This document shows, piece by piece, positions 33,704-45,250 of a stretch of DNA of 64,000 nucleotides (its first letter is position 1; each line of letters opens with the position of its first letter). Position numbers and translations under genes: made by a program. This DNA comes from Stictocephala bisonia (Eukaryota; Arthropoda; Insecta; Hemiptera; Membracidae): contig JAQJVL010002737.1 of NCBI GenBank assembly GCA_035578905.1, positions 1 through 64,000 on the forward strand, in the 5' to 3' direction. The notes below the pieces were generated by a model. It ran no database searches, was not told the origin of the DNA, and worked only from the letters and a program-made list of their open reading frames with translations.

Positions 33704-34152
33704 AAACTAATCAATTGTTTATCAAGGTCAAATAAGTAACATTAAACCATCGCCATTTTGGCTAGGCTGATACTTTTGAAATGAGGTTTACGGCATTGTG
33801 TTCTATTAATAGAGACCTTTAATATGATGTACATCTCAACATATGGCACTACAACCTTCCCCAAACTGACAGGTAGTGATATTTGTACAGACTATTAAAA
33901 ATTCTCTCAGAGCAATGGAAAGATCCAGGCAAAGTAGATTTAAAACTCTTTAGATTGTTGATGCAGCTAAGGTTTAATTCATAATTGTAAACACTACATC
34001 TACAATGGTTCAACGAACTAATCAATAGTTTATCAAGCTCAAGTATATATGTAACTTTAAACCATCGCACATTTTGGCTGGTCCTTTTGAGGTCTGGTTT
34101 GCGGCATTTTGTTCTTCTAATAGAGACCTTTAATATGATGTACATCTCAACC
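33704..34152. repeat. Direct repeat pair of about 140 bp
   Basis: 33704-33841 and 34014-34152 share ACTAATCAATTGTTTATCAA-type sequence, TAAACCATCGCCATTTTGGC-type sequence and the very similar ending AGAGACCTTTAATATGATGT then ACATCTCAAC. Spacing is 310 bp. Origin unknown; a tandem duplication following the gypsy remnant is likely. Confidence 0.7.
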
Positions 34153-34159
34153 TATGCTC

Positions 34160-35664
34160 TAATGTAAGATTTTCTTCTGACTCCTTGTGGACCGTCTCTA
34201 GTAAAATGCAAAATGTTGATATTTGCTTCGAAAAATAGATTTTTAGGTACAGTATATATGTTTAAGATTTTATTGATCTATCTGCAATGGTTCAAAAAAT
34301 ATAATGCCATCCCTAGACTTTTTTGGTACACCCTGTTAAATTAGCAAACAAAGAAAAGGAATAAATTTTCAAAATGTTATCTGCACCTTTTTGAACTCGC
34401 TCATTGTGAAATAATCTTTTCTAGTGGTATTTTAAAGCCATTAATGTTAAAATTTGTGATTATACAGTACACAATTGAACTGGGGCATTTTTTTGACATA
34501 TTCAGTTTTTTATTTAATTTTATCAAGTAATATAACAGAGTTTTAAAAATTCTTTCATTGTTTTGACAATAATTTTCTGAAAATTAAAACAAATTTAATA
34601 GTATAACCTATACAATGGTTTACCGACAACAGCAATTTTAATCACAAAGAGAACACTCACTGTCAATCTTGTACACCTGATTTGCATGTTTAAAGAATCC
34701 AATAGACACTGATATCACATATATACAGTTAATGATAGAACTTAGACTACAATTCATTAAATAGCAGTGAAGTGTGTTCTATTAATTTCTTGGTGTTCAA
34801 ATTGCTGTTATATAAAATGTATATTGCATGATGATAAACTGAAAATTTAAATTAAAAACATTAGATCTCTTAAATACAGCAATAACACTAGGATTAAAGT
34901 GTTGGGATAAATAATGAAATAAATATTAATGTTTCATTAACATGATTTATTAAGAATAAATATTGAGTAAGTAGCACCTGGATAGTTGCATTCAACAATC
35001 TAGTTGCCAAGTTCACGATCTGGTTCTAAGTGCATTATATACATTCACATTTACAATAGATACACAAAACACAACTTAATTAAAAATAAATGCAACACAT
35101 TAATATATTATAAACAATATTTTACAGAATTCTTGTCCAAGAAATAAATATTATTAACTCAGTCTCTCACTTTTGATTTACAGCATTAAACCAAAAACTA
35201 CCTCAACAACTTAAAAAAAAACAATATTATAAATAACTCGGAGTGCTGAAATACAGAAATAAAAAATATTAAATATAGGATTGTTTAACTGTGCTATTTG
35301 GGGATTTATTGTAAGGGTGGATATTACAATAAATGCCTATTTAATGACTGATAGTTCAATAATTAATTCATTATTACATATTTTCTAAACCAGGTACCAT
35401 TTTATTTAATTATTTCTCAAAAGCTATTTCATTATAATTACTATTTATCACTATCTTACTTGATACTAATAATCATAATGTAGAGTTCTCTTTTGGTTTG
35501 ATACTAAGAAAACTATGCAAGTTAGTTGACTAATCAAATATTAGCCTAAATCTGGAACTAATAAATAAATAAATTTTAATCTAACTCATCATTGCTCATT
35601 AAAATACTATTTATTAAGGGCCACTAAACTACAGGATTAGTGATGATCAGATGAATCAATCATT
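34160..35664. other. AT-rich DNA, nothing recognised
   Basis: No coding frame longer than chance. The phrase CTAGACTTTTTTGGTACACC near 34313 resembles the edge of a dispersed insect repeat but cannot be assigned. Confidence 0.4.
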
Positions 35665-36302
35665 GTAACCCTTCCCGTGCGTTTGACAAAATAGTCCACC
35701 TACGATTATTATGCTTTGCGAGCGGAATGACTACATTATCCGCATACTGTTTTTAGCGGTCCGGGCGAATGATGGGCCTTTCCGCCACAACACCTATCGC
35801 ATAACTGACTGACGCGAGCGAAGTTATGTTTGGCTTATCTCTTCCATTCCTTCTCCCCACTGTAACATTCTCCATGCCCTGCATCCATCCCCCACTCTCA
35901 AATCTGCTTGCTGTCACGCTTCCCGCCTTTGCGATCATTCCAGCGGTTTTCCATTGTGTCTGGTGCATCTACTAATGAAAGATAGCTGCACATGATAATC
36001 CTGACTATTCAGATAATGTAATTGAATGGCTAAATACTTTTTCAGAGCAAGATACCAATAACACCTTTAGTTAGCAAAATTATTTATATAAGATGTTCAC
36101 TTTCATGACCCACCATTTGACGTAATTATCCGCCAACAATATTTTATCAAATATAATACTAAAAAAAAAATATATATAATATAAAATGTATCGTTTTAAG
36201 GTTATTAGATGAGTTCCAACAAATTAAAATAAACACTTTTTACCGCAACCATTACTTAATTCCGCCCAGACTGTAAACTAGGTTCAGCCCGGGTAGGGTT
36301 AA
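35665..36302. mobile_element. Candidate piggyBac-like MITE
   Basis: The left end is GTAA/CCCTTCCCGTGCG; the right end, read inward, is TTAA/CCCTACCCGGGCTG. Ten of the first 13 bases agree, the element starts with CCC, and the right flank is TTAA, as for piggyBac. The left target copy would have to be mutated (GTAA). The interior is clearly more GC-rich than the flanks and contains no long conserved frame. About 630 bp, non-autonomous. Confidence 0.4.
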
Positions 36303-36479
36303 CATTTTATATAAAAAAATATAAAGAAAGGAACATATTATAAAGATTATATCAAAGTATCTATGACAGCATGGTGTGAAATAAAGAAGTTATATTATTA
36401 GAATATTTCATGGCAATAAATATTTAATAAAGGAAACAATTCCCAAACTAATAATGGTGCTAGAGATGACATAAAATGT

Positions 36480-36600
36480 ACCAAAGAGGTTAAAGCTGTA
36501 GGTCCCTTAGTTGCCCTGGCTGTTGGGCTATTAATGAATTGCCCTTTCTGAGGAACAGTTGAACTTGGTTAGTAACCAGACTACACTCATATCATCATTC
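36480..36600 (+). mobile_element. SINE tail, second copy of the 2318 element
   Basis: CTTAGTTGCCCTGGCTGTTG and GGCTATTAATGAATTGCCCT, followed by CAGTTGAACTTGGTTAGTAA, match 2590-2690 with roughly 70 percent identity by eye. The head is missing. Confidence 0.45.
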
Positions 36601-37209
36601 ATATTCATCTTAAAATACGCACAATGTTGTGTCTTAAGTTAGAATAACAATATACTCGTAAATAATGAAACTGAATAGTTTTTATATTTTTCAGCCATTT
36701 TATGTTTTTTTTGTGAAGGATTTATAGACTTAAAACAATAGCAAATTGTGGTACCATAGTTATAAACTAAACAATTTACCATTATTTATAACAATCCTTT
36801 TGTTTTTTAACCATATTTTTAAAAAATATGGTTTTTAAAAAATGTAAGGATTTTTTTTGAAATTTTTAATCAATCAAGAGAGCCATCCATTGGCACAATG
36901 TATCAACTGAAAAAATTTGATTATTTTGTGAAAAAGCTTATTTCCATCTTGAATTCATAAATGACTACTTAAAAGAGGTATGACCAGACACTTTTGCTAA
37001 GTAACCAAACTTGGGAGCATTTTTAGAATACTTATTATTTGTATTACAATACAATTATAATAATAGTCAATACTTAAGTAGTTTTGTATATTAGATCAGT
37101 AATTTCATTTTTAACTCATTTCTGTCCTTGCCTAACTATATTACAACTTCAATTGACCATCAGCCTTTTTTTAACTGTCAGTTTCTGTTATCTGTCAGTA
37201 CACTACCAC

Positions 37210-37241
<32 letters not shown>

Positions 37242-37624
37242 GACTGCCTAATGGCCCAACAAAAGCCAAAAGAACTTAACAGAAGCATCATTGTAATTGG
37301 AGCTGAGAGTTCGTCTCTTTTTCTTGTTCTGAAGTTACAACCTTCACTTGACATGCCACTTTCCCCTTCCTAAGGATATTGTCAGGAACTGTGAGTCACC
37401 ACCATCGCTGGTTTTAGTAGAGACTGAAGCATTGTCATTGTAGAATACCATACGATGATATCTAAGTGTTTGTTAGTTTTCATTTTGACTTGTGTAACAG
37501 AATTTATTTGTTCATAGTGTTTAATTTTAATTTATTTCTTCCTGTATAAAAACATTGAGTGTATTACAGAACTAGTATTGTTTTGTAAATTTGATTTTCA
37601 AACTAACAAAAATAAAATTGTCTA
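36601..37624. other. AT-rich DNA with a poly-A run
   Basis: A 28-base A run lies at 37210-37237, and a short inverted pair with AAAAATATGG lies near 36810-36835. No gene or element is supported. Confidence 0.4.
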
Positions 37625-37775
37625 GAAAGCATGAATAGTTAGATTTTGCAATTCACCAGAGGCTCATTGTGTCAAGAAGTATGAATAAATAGATTCTGCA
37701 ATGTACCAGGGGTTCATTCAAACAAGAAGTATGAATCTATGGATTCTGCAATGTACTAGAGGTTTATTCAGTCTA
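37625..37775 (+). repeat. Three-copy 50-51-bp tandem repeat
   Basis: Units start GAAAGCATGAATAGTTAGAT, GAAGTATGAATAAATAGATT and GAAGTATGAATCTATGGATT; each contains a TGCAATxxACxAG block. It immediately precedes the Tigger-like relic. Confidence 0.75.
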
Positions 37776-37785
37776 GAAGTTAGGG

Positions 37786-38400
37786 GATCAATTTCAGGAA
37801 CTGTAATCATGATCAAGGCTGTTAAAACGCAGAAAACAACTTATGGAGATCCAGCATTTAATGCAAGCATTGGATGGCTTGATAGGTTAAGTTCTGCCTC
37901 AGAATTCGTCAGGTACAGTATATAACAGTGGGGAGAAACTCAGTGCAAACAGATCTGTAATTGCTTGGGTTCAGACAGCATCATATTTAGGATTTGTTAA
38001 GAAACAAGTATATTATAATAATTGTGATAAAGCTGGATTTAATTGGAAATCTTTGCCACAAAAGACATTAACATAATTTTCTGAAAAAAAAAAGAAAAAA
38101 TAGCCATAGATTCAAATTTCATAAAGATCAGATAACTACAATGATTTGTGCAAATGCTACTGGCGTATTTTGCACAAGAGAATAATCGAGAACTTGAAAC
38201 GTATCTAAAGGAAAGCTTTCAATATTATATAGAGACTTTCAGATGATGCCATATCAGAAAAGGAGTTTTGGAAATCATAGATAATAAGAAAACGGATCTG
38301 ATCATGATGATGGAGATTCAGTTCGTACTGAACGACAAACTATTACCCACTCAAAACCGGATACTACAAAGTTACTTCCTCCGCAAAATGAGATATATTG
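37786..38400 (+). pseudogene. Tigger/jerky-type transposase relic
   Basis: Broken + strand frames preserve the CENP-B-like and early catalytic parts of a pogo-superfamily transposase: FNASIGWLDRLSSASEF (usually FKAS.GWL.RF), SGEKLSAN-like sequence near 37930, NCDKAGFNWKSLPQKT near 38020-38065 (the DETGLFWK..P block) and ICANATGVFCT near 38140. Several frameshifts and stops, no terminal repeats found; an old, inactive fragment. Confidence 0.6.
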
Positions 38401-39003
38401 ATGCGTTAAAATCGTGACAAAAAAAAAAATCAAAGCAAAACGATTTACAGTTTTCAAGCTTAAACTTTGTAGTGTACAGGTAAATTGACAATAAATTTAC
38501 AACATTGCTCCTTAAATTATGTGTGTTTTTGTGTTACATTATTATTATACCACAATTATGGTTTTAAATATTAGGGGTTTTTTTTTTTTTGGAAATTTTT
38601 GCTATCCCTATATTCTCTCAGCTATCACCTTTTTGGTTCCAGCAATGACAGATTGTAGACATTTTACCATATTTTAAATCTTTAACTGTAATAATATCAA
38701 CATTACATTAATGATCATTCAATAAATTTAAATAAATCAATAAAGTTTACATGATAACCTAAAATTTACTGAGACAAAATATATTACAACAGGAATAAAA
38801 AATGAACAAGAAGCAGTCTAAAATTAAGAAGAACAAGCCTTTGGACAAAATTAAATAAACTGTTGCAACATATTTTCTACTGCACTAAAAACATTTACCA
38901 TATAAAAAACACACAATTTTCTTTAACTGACTCAAAGTGCAAATAAAATTAAATTGACTAATATTTAATCAACCTATATTTTAAATAAAGAGTTATTTAA
39001 TGT
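38401..39003. other. AT-rich DNA, nothing recognised
   Basis: Short homopolymer runs only (poly-T near 38578). Confidence 0.4.
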
Positions 39004-39156
39004 TTTCAAACAAATGTTGTTAAATTAATTTAATTTCCGCTCTTGACAAGAAAATGAGTGCATTAGGCCTATTTGTTGACTTAAGCAAGGCCTTTGATCT
39101 GGTCAATCATTCATTATTTGACAGTTATAGCCATTAAATTGCTTAATATTTTATTC

Positions 39157-39680
39157 GAGGCGTGTTTTTAAAGTAAGTACCGTTTTGGAATCCCACCGCT
39201 GTAGCGCTGCGATCGGCATCCAGCGCATGTGTGCTAGATACTACTATCTTTTGGCAAGCCACAACCGCCGTTACGGACCCATTTGACTGTTTAAAATTCC
39301 TCCTTTGATTAAAAATGCCGTCAACTGTAAAGTACATGTTGTGATAAGTTTTCATAACAATAAAGACATGAAAGCAGCTGACATTCATCGAGAGATCTGT
39401 GAAGTTTATTGAGAAAACAGAATGAGTGATGGGATGGTATGGAAATGGATGAGAGCTTTTGAGGTTATGCGAATGTGCATGATGATAAACAAAGTCGGAA
39501 ACCTTCACTCATTACTGATGACTTGGTGCAAAATGTTGATGAAAAAAGTCAGAGAAAACAGACGCTTTACAACTGCATCATTATGTAGTGTGTCTTCAAG
39601 TGCGATTATTGAAATTGTGACAGACTGTTTGAAGTACCGAAAGTCATACTTACGGTAGGTTCCCAAAATGCTGACGGAGA

Positions 39681-39723
<43 letters not shown>

Positions 39724-40140
39724 GTTTAACAAGAATCACACAAAAAAATTTTAACCAGTTCTCTCACATTCCTAGAACATTAGAATCGTGATGGTTATAA
39801 TTTTTTAAACCAAATTAATTGTCACTGTGGCATACTCACGATGAGTTCACTGTTCACAACCTTACGTTTGAAAATGTACACAGCGCACTTGCGGCATTTT
39901 AAAGAGGAAATTTTCTCATAATATTTCCGATTGGATCCATAACCCTGGCAATTTAGTAACCCAGACACCATGTGTTGCAATACGACCGCACACTACAGCA
40001 GCATTCTTTACTAACTTTATTTAAAAATGCCTCGTTGTGTTATATAAATTTTTATATACCCTAGCACGCATGTGTCAAATACCGAAAAACTATGCTTACA
40101 GCGGGATCCCATAACGGTACTTACTTTAAAAACACGCCTC
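39157..40140 (+). mobile_element. Mariner DNA transposon with long terminal inverted repeats
   Basis: Both ends begin GAGGCGTGTTTTTAAAGTAA and continue GTACCGTT (28 bases, nearly identical), so both termini of this 984-bp copy are present. The 5' part encodes the mariner paired/HTH region (AADIHREICEVY, MVWKWMRAFE, RKPSLITDDLVQNVDEKVRE-type) down to PKMLTE near 39675. There a 40-base A run replaces further coding sequence; the catalytic DDD region is deleted. Non-autonomous and internally deleted. Confidence 0.85.

Positions 40141-40174
<34 letters not shown>
40141..40174. repeat. (GT)n(AT)n microsatellite
   Basis: Ten GT units then seven AT units, between the mariner end and the Penelope-like palindrome. 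Confidence 0.95.
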
Positions 40175-40175
<1 letters not shown>

Positions 40176-40176
<1 letters not shown>

Positions 40177-41420
40177 AGATAACACTTAGCAATCTTTTGT
40201 GATGTTTAATAATCAAGATCGATTTTGGTCTCGAAAGACCATCTTCAGTTGTACAGATATAAGGTTATAAAAATGCTTAATTGTAGAATAATTACTTTAA
40301 CAGCTGATACTTAAAAATTTAAATAAAAATGTAGATGGATAAATTGTAGATCTTATTAAACTTTATCATTTTGCATCTTCGTGATAGAATCGAACACAAT
40401 ATTTGAGTGAAATTTTATTTGGTCGTTGAGTAATAATGATGGATTTTATTTTATGTTTTTGTACATGTAAAAATTTTCAATAGCATCTAGTTTTTTACTT
40501 TTAAGCCCAAAATGGATAGTTTATAAATTTTCTTCTATTGATGAAATATTATGGTTTTCTTGAATTAAATGTTCAGCAAATGATGATAAATTTTGAAGTT
40601 TATTTTTGGTATATGTTCCTTAAATATTTTACTAAAACTTCTTCCTGTTTGGCCATTGTAATATTTAGGACAAGTTGAACATGTAATTTTATATGTTCCT
40701 GAATTATTGTATTTGTTTTCATTATTTTTTGTAGGATAATTATACTGTAGTATATTTTTGATGCTGTTCTTTGTTATATATGTAATTTTATATCCTTGTT
40801 TGGAAAATATATTATGTAAAGAATTGATTATATAATATAATAATAATAATATAATCTTTACATAATATATTTTCCGAACAAGGATGTAAAATTACATATA
40901 AAACGAGAACAGCAACAAAATAAACTACAGCATAATTATTCTACAAAACATAATGAAAACAAATACAATAATTCAGGAACATATAAAATTACATGTTCAA
41001 CTTGTCCTAAATATTACAATGGCCAAACAGGAAGAAGTTTTAGTACAATATTTAAGGAACATATACAAAAAACAAACTTCAAAATTTAGAAATTATCCAT
41101 ATTGGACCTAAAAGTAAAAAAACTAGATGCTATTGAGAATTTTTACACTTACAAAAGAAAATCCATCATTATTACTAAACGACCAAATCAAATTTCACTA
41201 AAATATTGTGTTCGATTTTATCATGAAGATACAAAATTATAAAGTTTAACAAGATCTACAATTTATCCATCTAAATTTTTATAGTATCAGCTGTTAAAAT
41301 AATTATTCTACAATTAAGCATTTTAATAATCTTATATCTGTACAATTGAAGATGGTCTTTCGAGACCGAAATCTATCTTGATTATTAAACATCACAAAAG
41401 ATTGCTAAGTGTTATCTTTA
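40176..41420. mobile_element. Penelope-like element, inverted (head-to-head) arrangement with GIY-YIG in both arms
   Basis: The two halves mirror each other around about 40835. In the right arm (+, 40970-41080) and left arm (-, 40720-40600) the frame gives GTYKITCSTCPKYYNGQTGR, a GIY-YIG-type endonuclease motif characteristic of Penelope-like retroelements. A further stretch like KLDAIENFYMYK and LLNDQIKFH follows. Near both outer ends lies a hammerhead-like hairpin block (40227-40248 inverted, 41345-41372 direct), then about 45 bp of terminal sequence (AAACATCACAAAAGATTGCT). RT is absent, so both halves are 5'-truncated. Inverted partial copies are a known product of Penelope insertion. Confidence 0.82.
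41345..41372 (+). ncRNA. Hammerhead-like motif in the Penelope terminus (candidate)
   Basis: TTGAAGAT is followed by GGTCTTTCGAGACC, a perfect 5-bp stem closed by a UUCG tetraloop, then GAAA. The mirror copy (40248-40227) has CTGAAGA but AAAA instead of GAAA. The two together point to an ancestral CUGAAGA-hairpin-GAAA core. Neither copy has both halves intact, so neither is expected to be active. Confidence 0.35.
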
Positions 41421-41864
41421 TTTATATATACCGTACACACATTCATTATTATTGAACACACTTCAGAGGCTGGGTGTCCAAGGTAGTGTGCTTGATTGGT
41501 TTTCATGCTATCTAATAGGGCATACACAAAGAGTTTTTGACAGTCAGGGTTGCTTGAGAAAACAGTATTCTAGAGATTTATTTATTAAAATGGGAGTTCT
41601 ACAGGGCTTGGTATTGGGACCTATTCTCTTCCTGACAACTATAATAAATGATATAAGAAGTTGCGTATGTCACTTTTAGTACCTGTTTCAACTAAATTAG
41701 ACCTATAGGTAATTGTGAATGGTATGGTAGTTTACAATGATCTTTTGAACTTAGACAAAATCCAGTGAACAGCTTACAAATTTTGACAGGGGATCATTTA
41801 GTCTCTTGTAAGGAATCAGTAAGCTTTTTGGGCTATCATTTTGACTGTAATATTGAATATGACT

Positions 41865-42412
41865 CTCACAGTAACTCCGGTTAAGGAGTTACAACTCCAA
41901 CTCCGAGTGTTAGTGCGGAACTAGTTCATTTCGGAACTAGAATTAATGAGTATTATATGTCATAAATATACGCTTTATTATAAAATATACAATATTTTAC
42001 TTTCTGCTGGAAAATTCCTAAGATATCCATAACTTTTCTTTGTAAAATAATTAAATAAAATACACAATTCAAATTGTTAGCTGGATATAACCTAAAACAA
42101 TGCAATAATAGACTGGATTTCTATCGTTTTGGAACTTCCAACAGAAAGGAGTGAGAACGAGATGCGCGTGCAACCACTGTCAGAGCGGCTGCAGTGTCGA
42201 GTGTCGACGTATCTCTTCCCACTCCATGGAACTAACATAGTTCCAGAGTTGTTGGAACGATCAAAACAAAGGATTGAAGTACGTGATGCGCGCGCATCCA
42301 CTCGGAGCGACTCACTTGAGCTTCGCTCCACGTTGAACTGGAAAAACGTTCGGAGTTGGAACGACTCCATGGAACTAGTTCCGAGTCATTATAACTCCGG
42401 ATAAAGTGATTG
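41865..42412. mobile_element. GC-rich MITE-like element (hAT-like, tentative)
   Basis: Near both ends are AACTCCGG blocks (41874-41881 and 42395-42402), and the interior repeats GGAACTAG/GGAACGA-type words. The centre (42150-42320) is GC-rich and contains CpG-rich words such as GATGCGCGCGCATCC. The ends would be CACAGTAACTCCGG and, inverted, CACTTTATCCGGAGTT. No target duplication is evident. An ORF of 91 codons inside is probably incidental. Confidence 0.4.
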
Positions 42413-43078
42413 CAAAACTTAGTTCTTGCTAATTTGCCCTACGATCAGTGTTTTAATAATGAATAATAAAAATGCTATAATTTTAGAACAAGTGTTGATT
42501 TTGTTTTTTTTACATTATTATTATTTTTTATTTATAAAACCTGCTATCATTTAAATATGTAAATTTGTATGACTTTTGTTAATGTAAGAAATTGTGTCAT
42601 AGCAATAAAGGGTTGGTAATTGAGATTTAATTAAATTCATTAAAGTAGTACAGTTAAATTAAGCACTCACTATTCTCAACTGAAAATGTTTAAAATAATG
42701 TGCTAGATAAAATATTCATGATAAAATTACACAATTTAAGGCACTCACACTTTACTACATTCACTCATAAAGAAACATATATTTTACGTTATTAGCAAAC
42801 AAAATCAATCTAAATTGCTATTCTGAATACCAAACTGCAGAACCTTTTATATTATTTTATTTCATAAAATATCACGTATGTGTAATTCTATAATAATACA
42901 TCATTCTATATCACCTATTAAAATTACAAGTGAAAACTAGACTTGCCCATCACATCAAACAGTTTAAATCTATACAAACACAAGCTGATATTTTAATTAA
43001 TATAATATGAAATAAAATATAGGTCAACAACATAATCATTAAAATGCCAAGTCATTGGAGTATTTTTGAGTGAAAGTA
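42413..43078. other. AT-rich DNA, nothing recognised
   Basis: No supportable coding frame, RNA gene or element end. Confidence 0.4.
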
Positions 43079-43195
43079 ACCATTCTGAGCCAGTTATGTT
43101 GTACTAACCATTCTGAGCCAGTTATGTTGTACTAACCATTCTGAGCCAGTTATGTTGTACTAACCATTCTGAGCCAGTTATGTTGTACTAACCAT
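43079..43195 (+). repeat. 28-bp tandem repeat, four copies
   Basis: Four identical units starting ACCATTCTGAGCCAGTTATG then TTGTACTA, plus a 5-base partial unit. Perfect identity indicates very recent amplification. Confidence 0.95.
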
Positions 43196-44983
43196 ATTCC
43201 TATGGAATTTCAACTCGGTCAGGGTTACTACTTATTTATGGCGATTGAATAACAATATAAATACATTATATATTACTGTAAAAAGCTAAAGATTAAACCA
43301 TATTACAACTAAAGTTTTATTCTACAAAACTCCATGACAGTATATATCCTAACAAAGAAGAATATGTGACATTTAAAAGTACTGTATCTCTGTATGTAAA
43401 TTTGTTTTTAAATTATTAGACTATAAAAAGATAGTATTTCGTCCTATCAAGGTATAACTAGGTACAATTTCCTTCTAGATATAATAAAATCATTATTTGA
43501 TAGGTAATTCAAATCTGTACATTGTACTCACTTGCATAGTTTCTTTTGTAAAAGAAATATTTTTGTAAATTTTGATATTTATTAGAGTCAGTAACAACTA
43601 TACTTTCCAGCTTGCAATCTAACTTGGGATTTCTTAATTTATTAGTATATTTGAAATAAATTCAACAACAGTTCTTTTTTAATACATATTTATGAAATAC
43701 ATTATAGTAGATTATAACAATCAACCAATAATTAGTCAAATTAAGATTCAATATTAAATTCTTGAATATTTAAAAGTGGTTATATCAAATAATATTCGTT
43801 ATGTGTTACATTTTGTCAATATTCCTTTTTTGGCACATCTTTAATCTAACATATACACAAATGTAAAAGGTTCTGTTATTGATTTATTTTTAAATCAGCT
43901 TTGACGACAAAGCTATTGCAAAACTAAGCTAAACAAGGAAACAATGTTTTTAAGATCTCACAGAGAAGAAACTACACATCTATAAAAGTTAATTACATTG
44001 ACATTGGCGAATAAATTATCTTCTTTATCATATAATGTTTATATATATATAACAATATTTAACAGTTGCACTCAACAATGATTTCAACAATAAATACACC
44101 ATACAGACTTTCTGTTTATTCTTCCTGACTTTATCAAAATTAAGGTAATAAGATAGAATTATAAGCCACAGCTGAGAATAAAAATAACACCGTAGTTTCA
44201 AACAATGCTATAGTAGTAAACGTTTACTATCAGTTCTAAATTATAATAATGTAAGTTCTTACCAAAAACATTATTTACCATATGGAAATAGTTTAAGCTT
44301 TTTGATTGTATCACGCAAATAGTATCTTACATAAAATTACTAAAAGTTTTATTCAAAATAATTCTCCGAAAGAAACAGTATTTCTTAATCCAAAACTCAC
44401 ATATATCAATTAGTTTTATGTCACAAATAAGTCAAAACCAAGACACATAGTAACAAAGGAGTAATAAAGACGTTCCCATACAAAGCAACATTTAGAAAGA
44501 TATAATAACTAGGAGGAACATAGTGTAAAAACAAAATTTCATACATGCTGGTAGTGATAAGCCATTAATTAATCTTCAGATTCATATTTATATTTTAATA
44601 AAACGGATAGTATAGACAATAATCATTCATATTCTGTTTAAAAGACAATTTGAAAGTAAAATTATCATAAACTTAGTAATTTACAAACCATACAAAAGTT
44701 ATAACCATATAAACTTCTACAGCATTTCCATCTACAAGCAAGTTTTTAATTTTCAACTAAATTTGTTGAGTTAATTATTGAATTATGAGATGGCAGATCA
44801 TTTGGTAAAATGCTTTGTGAAAATTGCCAGCAATGGTAGCCTAGACCTATCAACCCACCCAAGATAAGTGGGTTAAATTTAGAAATGTTTCTTTTGTATG
44901 TATGTTAATATAGAATGTATTATATTTATACAAGCTATGGCTATTAATTATGTGTTATTACTGTCTGTAATTTATTTTACACA
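43196..44983. other. AT-rich DNA, nothing recognised
   Basis: Long, repeat-poor and without open frames beyond chance. Confidence 0.4.
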
Positions 44984-45250
44984 CTAAAAGGTTTTGATTT
45001 TTTTACACTTATTAGTATTATGATAATAATGGTTAGGTGCAAGAGAGGACAATTTAGTCCTAAACTCCCAACATTTACATAATTTGTATAATAAAGTTGG
45101 TTTTAATTTCATTTCTTGACATAGAGATTTCCAAGTGGATGCATATACAGACTCATCCAGCGCACATCTTGATGGCCACTCATACTCCCACAAACCCAAT
45201 TTTGTCTTGATGCCTTTAAGAAAGGCCACATGAGTTTGATGAGGGGTCAT
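44984..45250 (-). CDS. Unrecognised 88-codon open frame
   Basis: Begins MTPHQTHVAFLKGIKTKLGL and is rich in Trp, Cys and Lys (EWPSRCALDES, LCKCWEF). Its stop TAG is followed within about 8 bases by AATAAA, and CAACCAACAG upstream of the Met could be an acceptor. This would suit a short terminal exon or a retrocopy. No domain is recognised, and LINE debris lies on the right, so it may also be transposon-derived or chance. Confidence 0.25.
   Translation of the reverse strand: MTPHQTHVAFLKGIKTKLGLWEYEWPSRCALDESVYASTWKSLCQEMKLKPTLLYKLCKCWEFRTKLSSLAPNHYYHNTNKCKKIKTF

Larger units (their letters stand above)
39004..41862 (+). mobile_element. LINE RT fragment, split by mariner and Penelope-like insertions
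   Basis: 39035-39120 encodes MSALGLFVDLSKAFDLVNHS (RT motif A). The RT resumes at 41440 with LNTLQRLGVQGSVLDWFSCY, VLQGLVLGPILFL and the degenerate end VSFLGYHFDCNIEYD near 41850. Motif C (YADD) is lost. Between the parts lie a mariner copy and a palindromic Penelope-like element that inserted later. Confidence 0.75.

Noticed and set aside
33849..34145. 98-codon minus-strand frame as a LINE C-terminus
   Set aside because: The similarity to LINE tails was too weak, and the segment is part of a 140-bp duplication.
35753..35968. 71-codon frame in a GC-rich patch
   Set aside because: It lies in a likely MITE, has no recognised motif and no splice signals.
42129..42404. 91-codon frame with a long antisense frame
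   Set aside because: Built from the repeated words of a MITE; both strands are open, which points to composition rather than coding.
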